From: Pseudomonadota bacterium
Lineage (GTDB): Bacteria; Pseudomonadota; Gammaproteobacteria; Burkholderiales; Methylophilaceae
Reading direction: 5' to 3'
NCBI GenBank assembly: GCA_029569495.1
Contig: JAKQTB010000159.1
Span: forward strand, 1 to 48,947
DNA length: 48,947 bases
Shown: piece after piece, positions 8,624-17,313 of the stretch
Layout: every line of letters begins with the position of its first letter
How positions within the stretch are numbered: position 1 is the first letter of the stretch
The notes under the pieces: model-generated
The model's input: only the letters and a program-made list of their open reading frames with translations
Databases searched by the model: none
What the model was told of the DNA's origin: nothing
Translations under genes and position numbers: made by a program

Positions 8624-9985
8624 TTGAATAATAAAAATCCTTTTTTGTGGTTTGGTAAGTTGGCCATGTTGCTTTCTGTGGGCGGTTTACTCTCGTGTGC
8701 CAGCCATGAAACAGAACCTAAAGTAATTGTGCCGCCAAGCCCACCCGTTGCGAAATGCCAATGTGACTGCCCCGAAAAAAAGTGCCCCCCGCCACCAACA
8801 TTACCGATTGCTGAGCCTGTTACCGAACCAACCCCGCCTAAAGAAATAAAAACGCCCGAAGTTAAAGCGGCTGAAGCAAAAATCGCAGAGTATGGTTTAT
8901 TAAAACCTGCTTCATGGGATGAAGTGGATGGCTTTTCAAACACTAAAGTCAATGGTGACAATTTGAGTTTGGCTTGGCCAGCTTGGCTGCAAGGTTGTAC
9001 AACGCTTGTCAATAAACCAATGTGGAAAAGCGTTTGCAGTGCTGCCACGCAATTGAGCAATCAAACAAAAAACAAGCCGAGCTCAGAGGAAGTAAAGACT
9101 TACTTTAAGCAAAATTTTTCTGTGTATAAAACCACCAATGTGGATGGGTCAGATGTTGGTTTAATTACCGGTTACTATGAGCCTTTGCTTAAAGGTAGCC
9201 GCACAAAATCTGCGCAATATTCGCATCCACTACACACAACCCCAAGTGATTTGGTGACGGTTGAACTCACTGACTTATTTCCAGAACTTAAATTTAAGCG
9301 GGTGCGTGGGCGAGTGGTCGGAAATAAGCTGCTTCCTTATTACACGCGTGCAGAAATTGAGGCGAGCAATGCGCCCCTCAAGGCACATGAGTTTATTTAT
9401 ATTGACGATATTATTGATGTTTTTTATCTACAGGTGCAGGGCTCAGGATTGGTGCAGCTTGATAACGGCCAGCAAGTGCATGTGGGTTATGCAGACCAAA
9501 ACGGGCACACCTACAACTCCATTGGCCGTCTGCTGGTTGAGCGGGGTGAATTAACTTACGCCAATGCCTCTATGGCCGGCATTAAAAATTGGGCAAAAAA
9601 TAACCCTACTAAATTAAGAGAACTACTCAATAATAATCCAAGCTACGTATTTTTTAGGGAACTGCCAGCAGGATTGCCCGGCCCGTTAGGCGCGTTGGGC
9701 GTGCCTATTTTAGCGGAGCGGGTAGTCGCGGTTGATCCCAAATTTGTGCCACTTGGCGCCCCCGTGTTTGTTTCAACCACTGAACCAAATAGTGCAAAGC
9801 CGCTTAAACGGCTGATGATGGCACAAGATACTGGCGGTGCCATTAAGGGTGGCGTGCGTGCAGATTATTATTGGGGTTCAGGGCCAGAGGCTGGCGCAAA
9901 AGCGGGGGCAATGAAGCAAGAAGGCAAGATTTGGGTATTTTTACCGAAAGATTTTGTACTGCCGCCACCCGTTGCAGCACCTTAA
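8624..9985 (+). CDS. mltA: Membrane-bound lytic murein transglycosylase A (lipoprotein)
   Basis: Cleaves the MurNAc-GlcNAc bond of peptidoglycan with formation of 1,6-anhydroMurNAc; attached to the outer membrane by lipid. The lipobox LLSC puts the acylated Cys at residue 25. This supports the TTG start, because the next ATG (residue 15) would leave a signal peptide without basic residues. A Pro/Glu-rich linker follows to about residue 80 and contains the unusual Cys cluster CQCDC plus Cys54. The MltA domain follows, and the C-terminal 3D domain has DTGGAIKGG with the catalytic Asp402. Last gene of the thiS-thiG-apaG-mltA run. Confidence 0.94.
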   Translation: MNNKNPFLWFGKLAMLLSVGGLLSCASHETEPKVIVPPSPPVAKCQCDCPEKKCPPPPTLPIAEPVTEPTPPKEIKTPEVKAAEAKIAEYGLLKPASWDEVDGFSNTKVNGDNLSLAWPAWLQGCTTLVNKPMWKSVCSAATQLSNQTKNKPSSEEVKTYFKQNFSVYKTTNVDGSDVGLITGYYEPLLKGSRTKSAQYSHPLHTTPSDLVTVELTDLFPELKFKRVRGRVVGNKLLPYYTRAEIEASNAPLKAHEFIYIDDIIDVFYLQVQGSGLVQLDNGQQVHVGYADQNGHTYNSIGRLLVERGELTYANASMAGIKNWAKNNPTKLRELLNNNPSYVFFRELPAGLPGPLGALGVPILAERVVAVDPKFVPLGAPVFVSTTEPNSAKPLKRLMMAQDTGGAIKGGVRADYYWGSGPEAGAKAGAMKQEGKIWVFLPKDFVLPPPVAAP

Positions 9986-10028
9986 GCAATCAGGTTTTTA
10001 ACGCTGATTTTACACTTCAAATAACCCA

Positions 10029-10096
10029 CAACCTTTTTCGATGCTCTGCGAGCCTTTATTTACAAGGCTTCCAGAGGCTTAAATTTTTATCGAGGG
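10029..10096 (-). repeat. Dispersed palindromic repeat, copy 2 (core inverted)
   Basis: Read on the minus strand, the left flank is CCCTCGATAAAAATTT and the right flank GCATCGAAAAAGGTTG. The arms are CTCTGGAAGCC and GGCTCGCAGAG, and the loop TTGTAAATAAA. The mismatched GGAAG arm is on the left here but on the right in copies 4 and 5, so the core is flipped. It lies between the 3' ends of mltA and the kinase-fusion gene. Confidence 0.8.
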
Positions 10097-10098
10097 TT

Positions 10099-12351
10099 TT
10101 AATGCGAATTTGATCTGAATTTTTTAAGTAATTTTCTAACCGCTTTGCGGCCAAATTTTCGTTTAAAGTCCACTTTAAAGTCATACAGGTAAAATGCCAG
10201 TTTGGTGCGCCAAGTCAACTTGCGGCCGCTCATTGCCAAATAAATGCGCATCAATTGCGCTCTGCCAGGCCAATGCAATTTATTGAGCGCGCGGGTGAGG
10301 TCAGCAATTCTATAGTTGAATGGCGTGCTATGGTTGTAGGCATGGAGGCGCGCGGTATCGATGAGTGAAAATTGCAGTTTTTGATTATTGGTAATTTTTA
10401 CCAAAATATTGCCGCCAGAAAAATCTCTAAAATAAATGCCGCGACGATGCATTAAGTGGCAATAATCTGCAAAAGCTACGTAGAGTTCGGTTGCGGTTAA
10501 ACCATGAAAATGTTGCGCGCCCTGGCTAAAGGCGATAAAGGCCGCTGCAATATTAAAATCATGGTCAACAAACTCGCATAGATAAAAATTTTCTTTGAGT
10601 GTGCTGTCACCAAGTTTTTCAAAATAGGCCACAGGCATGGCTGTTGCAATGCCTCGGCGCAGTAATTCCATTGCCCCATTCCAACTGCGCTTGGCTTTGC
10701 TGGGTTTATAGCGGTCAAAAAAAGCTTTATGCAGATGCATTTTAATGGGCTGTTTAACCGTAATTTTGGTTGAATCTCCCCGCGGGCTGTCAATTGACCA
10801 AATCGCGTTTCTAGCATGGCGCAACGCTTGGCCTTTTGCTGGTGCGGCTAAATTGTGCGGGTGTAGTGCGCTAAATAACATCTCGGCTTCTATCGCATTG
10901 TTGGCAAGCAATACCCCTTGCCAGCCGTGTTGTGCAAAGGTGTAATAGTGCTGATGCTGAATGTGGGCGTGAATTCTTAAATCTTTGGCCAAGCGTGGTT
11001 TTGCATGCACTTGTATGGCCTCAATCGTTGGCCAAGTGAGGTAAACGGGTGACTCGGTAATAAGTTCTAAGTGCGTTAAAACATTGCCATCCCGATCAGT
11101 GATATTGGCATTGGCCAGGCTTGCTGCCGAATAGACATCTGTCGCAAAAGCAGCATTGCCATTGGTGGCCCAGACTGCGTGCGTGTGCTGATTATTTAAT
11201 ACAAAATAGTGAATTTCCAAGCCAGCGCTTGTTGCAATCGGTTTGATGTACTGCGCCCCTTGCAGCATTTTTGCGACGGTCTTTAAGGCATTAAAACTGG
11301 GGTGGTGGCGATAATTTTCTAATCGTCCGTTGGCTTGCTGATAATGCGCCACGCGTTCTAGGTCAGGGTACTCTTGCTCGGTAAGACCATCATCAATCAC
11401 ACCTTCACGCTGGCAAATAAGCGCACCCCAATTAGCGCTTGCGAGCGCGCCCGATGCGGCCAGCAGCAAAAAGTAGCGTGCAGCATAATCTGCTTGTTTT
11501 TGTTCGCCGTCGGGCAAAAAGCGCTGAATGCGATAAATTGCCCAAAAAGCGACCGATGAAACCGTCTGTGGCACGCCAAAATCTTGGCCAATTTTTTGCA
11601 AAATGCGCGCTTTTTTTATTAAATTGTATTTGAGCAAAGTTGCCCATCTGTACTTGAGAATACGGTGGTCAAAACGCTCTGGTTCGGTAACGCGTTCTAC
11701 AAATAAGTTGTTGCTGTGAATATCGGGTAGCAGTTTTTGCTGTTTAAACGTTTTGAGCAAACTCACGTTGTAAAGTGGCTCAAAGTCTTGAACATTTGGG
11801 CCAATCAGTGTGATATTTCGGCTGGTGATTTCTTGATGCGCGATGCGCCACGCTTGCATAAAGCCAGACCAATCATAGCCTGCCCAGCGCTTGCGGTTGA
11901 GAGTGTTACCAAATTCGACTGCTTTGATTTTTTGGCCAAAAGTATCTAACACCGTCACCAAAAATTTGCGCCATTTCAATTGCGCCTCAACCGATTGCAT
12001 GTTTTTGGCGTCCTCAAACGGCTGCAAAAGGTGCAGGGTGACGTCAAAGCCTTCTGCAATCAGGCGATTTAAAAACCGGACTTGATAGTTATCTACATCA
12101 GTATAGGTAAAATCTAAGCGAACCCGTTGAATACCTAAAAGTTTAATGTTGGCCACAACGTAGTCATCCACCGCGGCATCTTTATTGCTGGCAACGCAAA
12201 TGCCGATAAAATCATGTGGAATTTGATGTGCCTGAACAGGCAAATGGCCTTTTTTGATGCGTAACCCACCGGTTAAAATGTAGCGCAAGCCATCAAAAAT
12301 GACTTGTTTGGTCAGCATAGAAGGCTGTTTCTTTTCTGCTATTTTCGTCAT
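10099..12351 (-). CDS. Glycosidase-like barrel fused to lipopolysaccharide-kinase-like domain
   Basis: A 750-residue two-part protein with no named family that I recognise. Residues about 45-345 look like a TIM-barrel glycoside hydrolase of the GH39/GH5 type (VRLDFTYTD, VEFGNTLNRKRW), but the usual acid/base Glu in GNEP is Thr150 here, so catalysis is doubtful. Residues about 530-710 match the Kdo/WaaP/InaA-type kinase fold: a Lys in ITVKQP, a catalytic loop RDFSGGNILV (Asp643, Asn648) and a metal-binding Asp665 in SLIDTAR. No signal peptide or membrane segment; the C-terminus is very basic. Its ATG overlaps the stop of the LtaS-like gene (ATGA), so both are made together. A role in phosphorylating a surface glycan or lipid is inferred. 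Confidence 0.75.
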   Translation of the reverse strand: MTKIAEKKQPSMLTKQVIFDGLRYILTGGLRIKKGHLPVQAHQIPHDFIGICVASNKDAAVDDYVVANIKLLGIQRVRLDFTYTDVDNYQVRFLNRLIAEGFDVTLHLLQPFEDAKNMQSVEAQLKWRKFLVTVLDTFGQKIKAVEFGNTLNRKRWAGYDWSGFMQAWRIAHQEITSRNITLIGPNVQDFEPLYNVSLLKTFKQQKLLPDIHSNNLFVERVTEPERFDHRILKYRWATLLKYNLIKKARILQKIGQDFGVPQTVSSVAFWAIYRIQRFLPDGEQKQADYAARYFLLLAASGALASANWGALICQREGVIDDGLTEQEYPDLERVAHYQQANGRLENYRHHPSFNALKTVAKMLQGAQYIKPIATSAGLEIHYFVLNNQHTHAVWATNGNAAFATDVYSAASLANANITDRDGNVLTHLELITESPVYLTWPTIEAIQVHAKPRLAKDLRIHAHIQHQHYYTFAQHGWQGVLLANNAIEAEMLFSALHPHNLAAPAKGQALRHARNAIWSIDSPRGDSTKITVKQPIKMHLHKAFFDRYKPSKAKRSWNGAMELLRRGIATAMPVAYFEKLGDSTLKENFYLCEFVDHDFNIAAAFIAFSQGAQHFHGLTATELYVAFADYCHLMHRRGIYFRDFSGGNILVKITNNQKLQFSLIDTARLHAYNHSTPFNYRIADLTRALNKLHWPGRAQLMRIYLAMSGRKLTWRTKLAFYLYDFKVDFKRKFGRKAVRKLLKKFRSNSH

Positions 12352-14315
12352 TCAGGCACTCGGTATTTTTGCTCCGAATATAACAAAGCAGGCAGGAGTG
12401 TATTCGCCAGCGCGCGCTGTTCAAGGGTGATGGCATTTTGTGGTGGACTTACTTCATGCAGGCGTTTTACTTTAGTGTCATACACCCCATGCGCAGGGGC
12501 TTTATTTTCACGTAGCACAACGACTTGGTTGCCGGTAGGCGTTTGCTCCATCCAGGCGAAATTATAGTTATATTGCATCATGGCGCGGCCAAGATAGTCG
12601 GCTGGGATTTGTGATAAGTCACGTCCTGTCATCGGGTGCTGGGTCTGTAAACCCATGAGGGACAACATCGTGACGGGCAAATCGATTTGGCTTGCCATAG
12701 CGGTAATTTTCTGTGGCGCGATATCAGCGCCCAAAATTAGCCCGGGGATATGAAAGCGCTCGATGGGTACCAGTGTGTCGCCACGCACGCGAATATCATG
12801 GTCTGCCACAATCAAAAACACCGTGTCTTTCCAGTAAGGGCTGGCCTTAGCCTTTTTGATAAACTCATTGATGGTGTAATCAGCATATTTCACTGCGTTA
12901 TTGTCGGTATTCTTTGGCTGCTCATACAGTTCAATTCGCCCATCAGGAAACTCAAACGGCGCATGGTTTGAAGATGAAAAAGCCAGTGTAAAAAACGGTT
13001 TACCGCTGGCATGGTGCGCCAGCAATTGCTCATGGGTTTTATTCAGTAAATCTTCATCCGATACGCCCCAACTACTCAACATCACCGGGTTTTTATAATC
13101 TTTTTGGTCGATAATAGATTGAAAACCGTTGCCCATAAAAAAGCCGCGCATATTATCAAAGTGTGACTCGCCACCGTAAATAAACTCTGTGCTGTAACCG
13201 TGCTTACTCAGCAAGCCGGCAAGGCTAAAAAAGTTTTTTTGGCTTAACGATAATTTCACGGTGCTGTCGGCAGGCGTTGGCTGAAAGCCTGTAACAACCG
13301 CTTCAATTCCGCGCACCGAGCGCGTGCCTGTGGCGTACAGTTGCTCAAACCAGATGCCTTGTTCTTTTAGTTTTTCTAAGTTTGGGGTCACTGGCACGCC
13401 ACCTAACGATTCCACAAAAGTGGCGCCCAAACTTTCTTGTAGAATAATCACCAGATTGAGCGGTTTATCACGTTTGGCGCTGGGGTTGAGCGTTGTGAGG
13501 GTTGGCAAGTCCGTGTCTTTGGCACCGGTGATTTTAAAAATATCTTCTTTGGCCATTTTGCCGTAAATTTGGCTAGATTTTGCCTCATGCTGCAGGCTAT
13601 ACACCGCATAAATAACAGAATAGCCAGAATTTAGAATGAGGCTATTGACCATGCTGTCTTGTGTGATGGCAAATAAAGCCGGGTTTGCCGGGCGGTGCCC
13701 CAGTGACGAACGAATCGCGAACGCTGAAAGCAAAAATATCAGCGGCCAAATCAGCCAAAGTTTTTTGTTGGACCACGTTGGCTTTGCTGCTAGCCAAGGC
13801 TTCATAAATCGGCGCATGAGCCAAAGGGTGATTAAGCTAAAGCCCAGTGTTGCAAAAATATGCACTTTAAAGCCCGTCCAAAGCATGCTCATGACTTCAT
13901 TCGGATATTTAAGGTATTCAACAAAAATACGATTGGGCCGAACGTCATATTCCATAATAAAGCCGGGCGTAGCGATTTCTAAAAAGACCAGCAGTAAAAT
14001 GGAGATCGTAACCCAAATATAGGTAAATTTTTGCCAAACTTTAAATAACTGCTTTGTCGCTAAAATGGGTGCCAGCAATAATGGAATAAGCGCCATCAGG
14101 CTTAGCTGGATAATATCAACACGTATCCCTTGCAAAAAAATCTCGACCAATTTATCGGTGGCCAGCACACGATCGAGCTTCCAAAGCACCAAGCCCACGC
14201 GCGAAAGTGACAATAAAATGAGACCCAGCAACAGCATAGCAAATAAGGGTGCAAACGCGCCGCACTTGTTTGCCAATTGCCAAATGGATTGTTTAATTCG
14301 ATGAATAAGTTGCAT
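12348..14315 (-). CDS. LTA synthase/MdoB-like phosphoglycerol transferase, sulfatase fold
   Basis: Inner-membrane protein of 655 residues with five predicted membrane helices (about 21-45, 66-90, 97-119, 150-168, 186-204) and a large periplasmic alkaline-phosphatase/sulfatase domain from about 285. Metal ligand Glu294 (ILQES) and the nucleophile region GTRSVRG (330-336, Thr331 or Ser333) are present, and VADHD supplies further metal ligands near residue 515. Relatives move phosphoglycerol or phosphoethanolamine from phospholipid to glucans, lipid A or lipoteichoic acid. A Gram-negative host makes periplasmic glucan or LPS the likelier acceptor. It is coupled by a 4-base overlap to the kinase-fusion gene. 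Confidence 0.88.
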   Translation of the reverse strand: MQLIHRIKQSIWQLANKCGAFAPLFAMLLLGLILLSLSRVGLVLWKLDRVLATDKLVEIFLQGIRVDIIQLSLMALIPLLLAPILATKQLFKVWQKFTYIWVTISILLLVFLEIATPGFIMEYDVRPNRIFVEYLKYPNEVMSMLWTGFKVHIFATLGFSLITLWLMRRFMKPWLAAKPTWSNKKLWLIWPLIFLLSAFAIRSSLGHRPANPALFAITQDSMVNSLILNSGYSVIYAVYSLQHEAKSSQIYGKMAKEDIFKITGAKDTDLPTLTTLNPSAKRDKPLNLVIILQESLGATFVESLGGVPVTPNLEKLKEQGIWFEQLYATGTRSVRGIEAVVTGFQPTPADSTVKLSLSQKNFFSLAGLLSKHGYSTEFIYGGESHFDNMRGFFMGNGFQSIIDQKDYKNPVMLSSWGVSDEDLLNKTHEQLLAHHASGKPFFTLAFSSSNHAPFEFPDGRIELYEQPKNTDNNAVKYADYTINEFIKKAKASPYWKDTVFLIVADHDIRVRGDTLVPIERFHIPGLILGADIAPQKITAMASQIDLPVTMLSLMGLQTQHPMTGRDLSQIPADYLGRAMMQYNYNFAWMEQTPTGNQVVVLRENKAPAHGVYDTKVKRLHEVSPPQNAITLEQRALANTLLPALLYSEQKYRVPE

Positions 14316-14447
14316 CAGGTTCGCACCAAAAAGTGATTGTTGCCATTATAAAGTGAAAGCGATTTATTGGCCTAGCTGATTGCAAAATCGCCAGTTTTAA
14401 TGTGGGGTTGAAGCAATAAAAAAACAATCAAAAATGTAGTAAATTTT

Positions 14448-14514
14448 CCCGAGAGATTTTTGATGCTCTGCAAGCCTTTATTTATAAGGCTCGCAGAGGA
14501 GGTGAAAAGGGTTG
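14448..14514 (+). repeat. Dispersed palindromic repeat, copy 3
   Basis: Left flank CCCGAGAGATTTTTG, right flank GTGAAAAGGGTTG. Arms CTCTGCAAGCC and GGCTCGCAGAG enclose the loop TTTATTTATAA. It shares its outer flanks most closely with copy 1. It lies downstream of the LplT-like gene and upstream of the LtaS-like gene, within a 260-base gap that otherwise shows nothing clear. Confidence 0.8.
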
Positions 14515-14576
14515 ATAGTAAATAAGCATTCAAATGCGGTTATTTTAGCCTCGCTTTTACATGACCAATAAACAGC

Positions 14577-15926
14577 TTATTTACCCAATGAAATCCATCG
14601 AATAAACGCTTTGAAATACTCGGGTTGCCTAAAGCACAGATAAATCATCACCAGCACGTTCAGTAGTGCCGTGACTAAAAAAAGCTCTGGAATCGTCAAT
14701 TCATTGTGAAATATTAAAATTGAAAACCCTGCAGAAGCCACCATAAAAAAAGCATTGATGATGTTATTGGCAGCAATCACCCGCGATTGGTGGCTTTTTT
14801 CAGCGCGCGTTTGTATTAGTGCATACAGCGGCACAATAAAGAGTCCGCCAAAAAAGCCTATCAGCGCAATGTCGGCAAGCAAACGCCAGTGCGCAAAAAT
14901 CACTTGGCCGTGCATGTCATGATGCCTACTGATAAAACTTGCAAAATCAAATAACGTTTTGTTGTTCCAATGCGCGTGTATCCAAGTGCTTGAGCTATAT
15001 AAATCAGCCCCAAACACGGTTAAACCGATGGCGCCAAACAGCACTAAACCCAATTCCACCTTGCCTTTTGAGAGCTTTTCGCACATCAGCGAGCCGATGC
15101 CGATGCCAATAGAAAAAACAGAAAGCAACAGAATAAAAACGCTTTCATCGCCATAAAGCACGACTTTTGCAAAATTAGGAAACTGTGCAAGCAGCGTTGC
15201 GCCAAAAAACCAAAACCATGAAATCGCCACAATCGCGAGCCAAATTTGCTGGTGTTGCCACACAAATTGAATATTGCGGTACGTTTCAGTGACTGGGTTC
15301 CAGTTAATTTTTAGATGCGGAGCCGCGGGTGGAGATTTTGGCACACCGCGACTGGTGGCATAACCCATGACCGCAATGAGTAAGATAACCAGACTGGTGA
15401 TGATTTCATGCTGAGGTTGCATGGCGACCCAAGCACCCAACACTTGCCCAAGCAATATTGCCACAAACGTCCCCATTTCTAACATGCCGTTGCCGCCGAC
15501 AAGCTCGTTTTGTTTTAGATGCTGCGGCAGGTAAGAATATTTCACTGGGCCAAAAATGGTTGAATGTGTACCCATCAAAAAAAGCGCGGCAGCCAGCAAG
15601 CCAATATGATGAAAATAAAACCCGAGGCTGGCAAATAACATGATGGCAATTTCAAACACCTTCACATAACGAATAATCTGCGATTTTTCAAACTTATCCG
15701 CGAGTTGGCCAGCCGTTGCAGAGAATAAAAAAAACGGCAAAATAAACAAGCCTGGCAACACCGTGGCGAGCGTGCCGCCATCTATCGTCGTCAGGCTAGC
15801 CGCATGAAATGCAACCAAGGTGATCAGCGCGGTTTTAAAAACATTATCGTTAAACGCACCCAAAAATTGTGTAAAAAAGAACGGGCGAAAGCGTTGTTCA
15901 CGCAATAGCTGAAATTGATTGCTCAT
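14577..15926 (-). CDS. MFS transporter, LplT-like lysophospholipid transporter
   Basis: Major-facilitator protein of 449 residues with about 12 hydrophobic segments. The opening RFRPFFFTQFLGAFNDNVFK (residues 12-31) is the signature of the LplT branch, which flips lysophospholipids across the inner membrane for re-acylation by Aas. E. coli LplT is shorter (about 397 residues). It begins 31 bases after the DUF3999 gene and is the last gene of the run that also contains aas, 9 kb upstream. The shared operon supports an LplT role; other MFS substrates remain possible. Confidence 0.82.
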   Translation of the reverse strand: MSNQFQLLREQRFRPFFFTQFLGAFNDNVFKTALITLVAFHAASLTTIDGGTLATVLPGLFILPFFLFSATAGQLADKFEKSQIIRYVKVFEIAIMLFASLGFYFHHIGLLAAALFLMGTHSTIFGPVKYSYLPQHLKQNELVGGNGMLEMGTFVAILLGQVLGAWVAMQPQHEIITSLVILLIAVMGYATSRGVPKSPPAAPHLKINWNPVTETYRNIQFVWQHQQIWLAIVAISWFWFFGATLLAQFPNFAKVVLYGDESVFILLLSVFSIGIGIGSLMCEKLSKGKVELGLVLFGAIGLTVFGADLYSSSTWIHAHWNNKTLFDFASFISRHHDMHGQVIFAHWRLLADIALIGFFGGLFIVPLYALIQTRAEKSHQSRVIAANNIINAFFMVASAGFSILIFHNELTIPELFLVTALLNVLVMIYLCFRQPEYFKAFIRWISLGK

Positions 15927-15957
15927 CTGAAGTTATTCCATGGTGATAAGGGGTGTT

Positions 15958-17313
15958 TTATGGTTTGTTGTCACTTTTAAGCAATGAAACCGCCATGCCC
16001 GCAAGCAACATAACACCCAGCAACAAACCGCCCCATAACATCCAGCTTTTATAATCAGGGGCTGCTGTCCAGGTGTTTTTGGGCTGAGGCGCTACCGCAC
16101 TGGCAACTGGTGCGCTGATGTTTGCCACTGGTAGCTGATGCACCTTCTCTATTTTGAAATCTGGAATTAAATTAGCGACTGAAACTGTGTTGACGACGCT
16201 AGGCTTTTCACCAACTTCTAATTTAAAAGGGGCTTGTCCGCGTGCGTTCCACACCACCGTCTGCGGCAGCCAGCCTAAGTTTAATTGTGGATTTTGTTGG
16301 CCAATACCGCCGTTGGCTTGGTTAAACGCTAATCGCCAAAAACGTGCCGTCGTGCTATTGATTAAAATATCTGGATTGGTATAGGTTTTATTGGCCTGAT
16401 TCATCTGATAAAGCGAAGTTGTGGTGATGTATTGCCACGGCGCATCCTGTTTATTACGTACAAAAATGCTGGCGCTAGTAATTGTGTTGTCTTGCGGAAG
16501 TTTCACTTGCACGAAGCTGGCCGGGTAGCGGCCTAGTGCTTCAAAGTCGAGGTTGACGACTCCATTTTTATTGTCTTGCTCACGTTGTACAAACTGAACC
16601 GTTTGCCACATGATTGCTGGCGTAAGCGCGCGCACATTGTTGTATGCAGCATCTACACGACTGAGCTGAAGCGCTTCATTCTTTGTAGAGCGTACTTGCA
16701 AATAACGCGCTTCTGTAGGGTAATCTAATGTAATACTGTTTTGTAAAATAGCGTTACCTTCAGCAGTTGTTTTGAGTAATACACCATGCCCCACACTAGA
16801 CCAATTTTTTAAGTCATCACTTGCAAGCACTTCTAATGACAGCAATACGCCTTCGCTCCCTTGCCAATCAAAACTTAATGTTTGTAAGGGTGGGTGTTTT
16901 TTACCTGCATCAACCAAAAAGACGGTTTTGGCATCTGCCGTTGCATTATTTATATTGAGACTCACGTTAGAAGATTCAGCGCTATTTTCAAGTTGTATCG
17001 TCAGTGCATTTGGGTTATTGAGGCTGCTTTCCTGAACGGGAAACACGCTGAGCGGCTGACGTTTGATTGAAGTGGCCGTTTGTGGATGCAAATCATAATA
17101 GTGCAACAGGGCATAAGGTACTTGCTCGCCACTCGCGTTGATAATCGTTAAGTCTTGTAAGTGGTCTTGGTGGCTGGCAGCATAAACCTCTTTTGTAAGT
17201 AGACTCTGATAAAGCGGTTCGCTACTTGTGGTATTGAGATTAAAACTTTCAGCAGACACAAGACCACTAAAACATAAGGCCGCAGTGGCGATAATTTTTT
17301 TAAATGACTTCAT
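15958..17313 (-). CDS. DUF3999 family exported membrane-anchored protein
   Basis: A 451-residue protein of a family without known function, usually encoded next to a DUF2339 protein, as here. It starts with a signal peptide (KKIIATAALCFSGLVSA), then has a long beta-rich periplasmic region with two likely jelly-roll-like parts (about 100-215 and 225-350), and ends with one membrane helix at about 426-445 and a short basic tail. Its ATG overlaps the DUF2339 stop by four bases (ATGA), pointing to equal synthesis and a probable physical complex. Confidence 0.85.
   Translation of the reverse strand: MKSFKKIIATAALCFSGLVSAESFNLNTTSSEPLYQSLLTKEVYAASHQDHLQDLTIINASGEQVPYALLHYYDLHPQTATSIKRQPLSVFPVQESSLNNPNALTIQLENSAESSNVSLNINNATADAKTVFLVDAGKKHPPLQTLSFDWQGSEGVLLSLEVLASDDLKNWSSVGHGVLLKTTAEGNAILQNSITLDYPTEARYLQVRSTKNEALQLSRVDAAYNNVRALTPAIMWQTVQFVQREQDNKNGVVNLDFEALGRYPASFVQVKLPQDNTITSASIFVRNKQDAPWQYITTTSLYQMNQANKTYTNPDILINSTTARFWRLAFNQANGGIGQQNPQLNLGWLPQTVVWNARGQAPFKLEVGEKPSVVNTVSVANLIPDFKIEKVHQLPVANISAPVASAVAPQPKNTWTAAPDYKSWMLWGGLLLGVMLLAGMAVSLLKSDNKP

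Noticed and set aside
8605-9060. 151-codon minus-strand frame over mltA start
   Set aside because: Antisense to the lipoprotein signal and linker of MltA, no ribosome binding site, low-complexity product.
11397-11647. Several short overlapping frames in both strands within the kinase-fusion gene
   Set aside because: They lie inside a continuous 750-codon gene, have no ribosome binding sites and no recognisable products.
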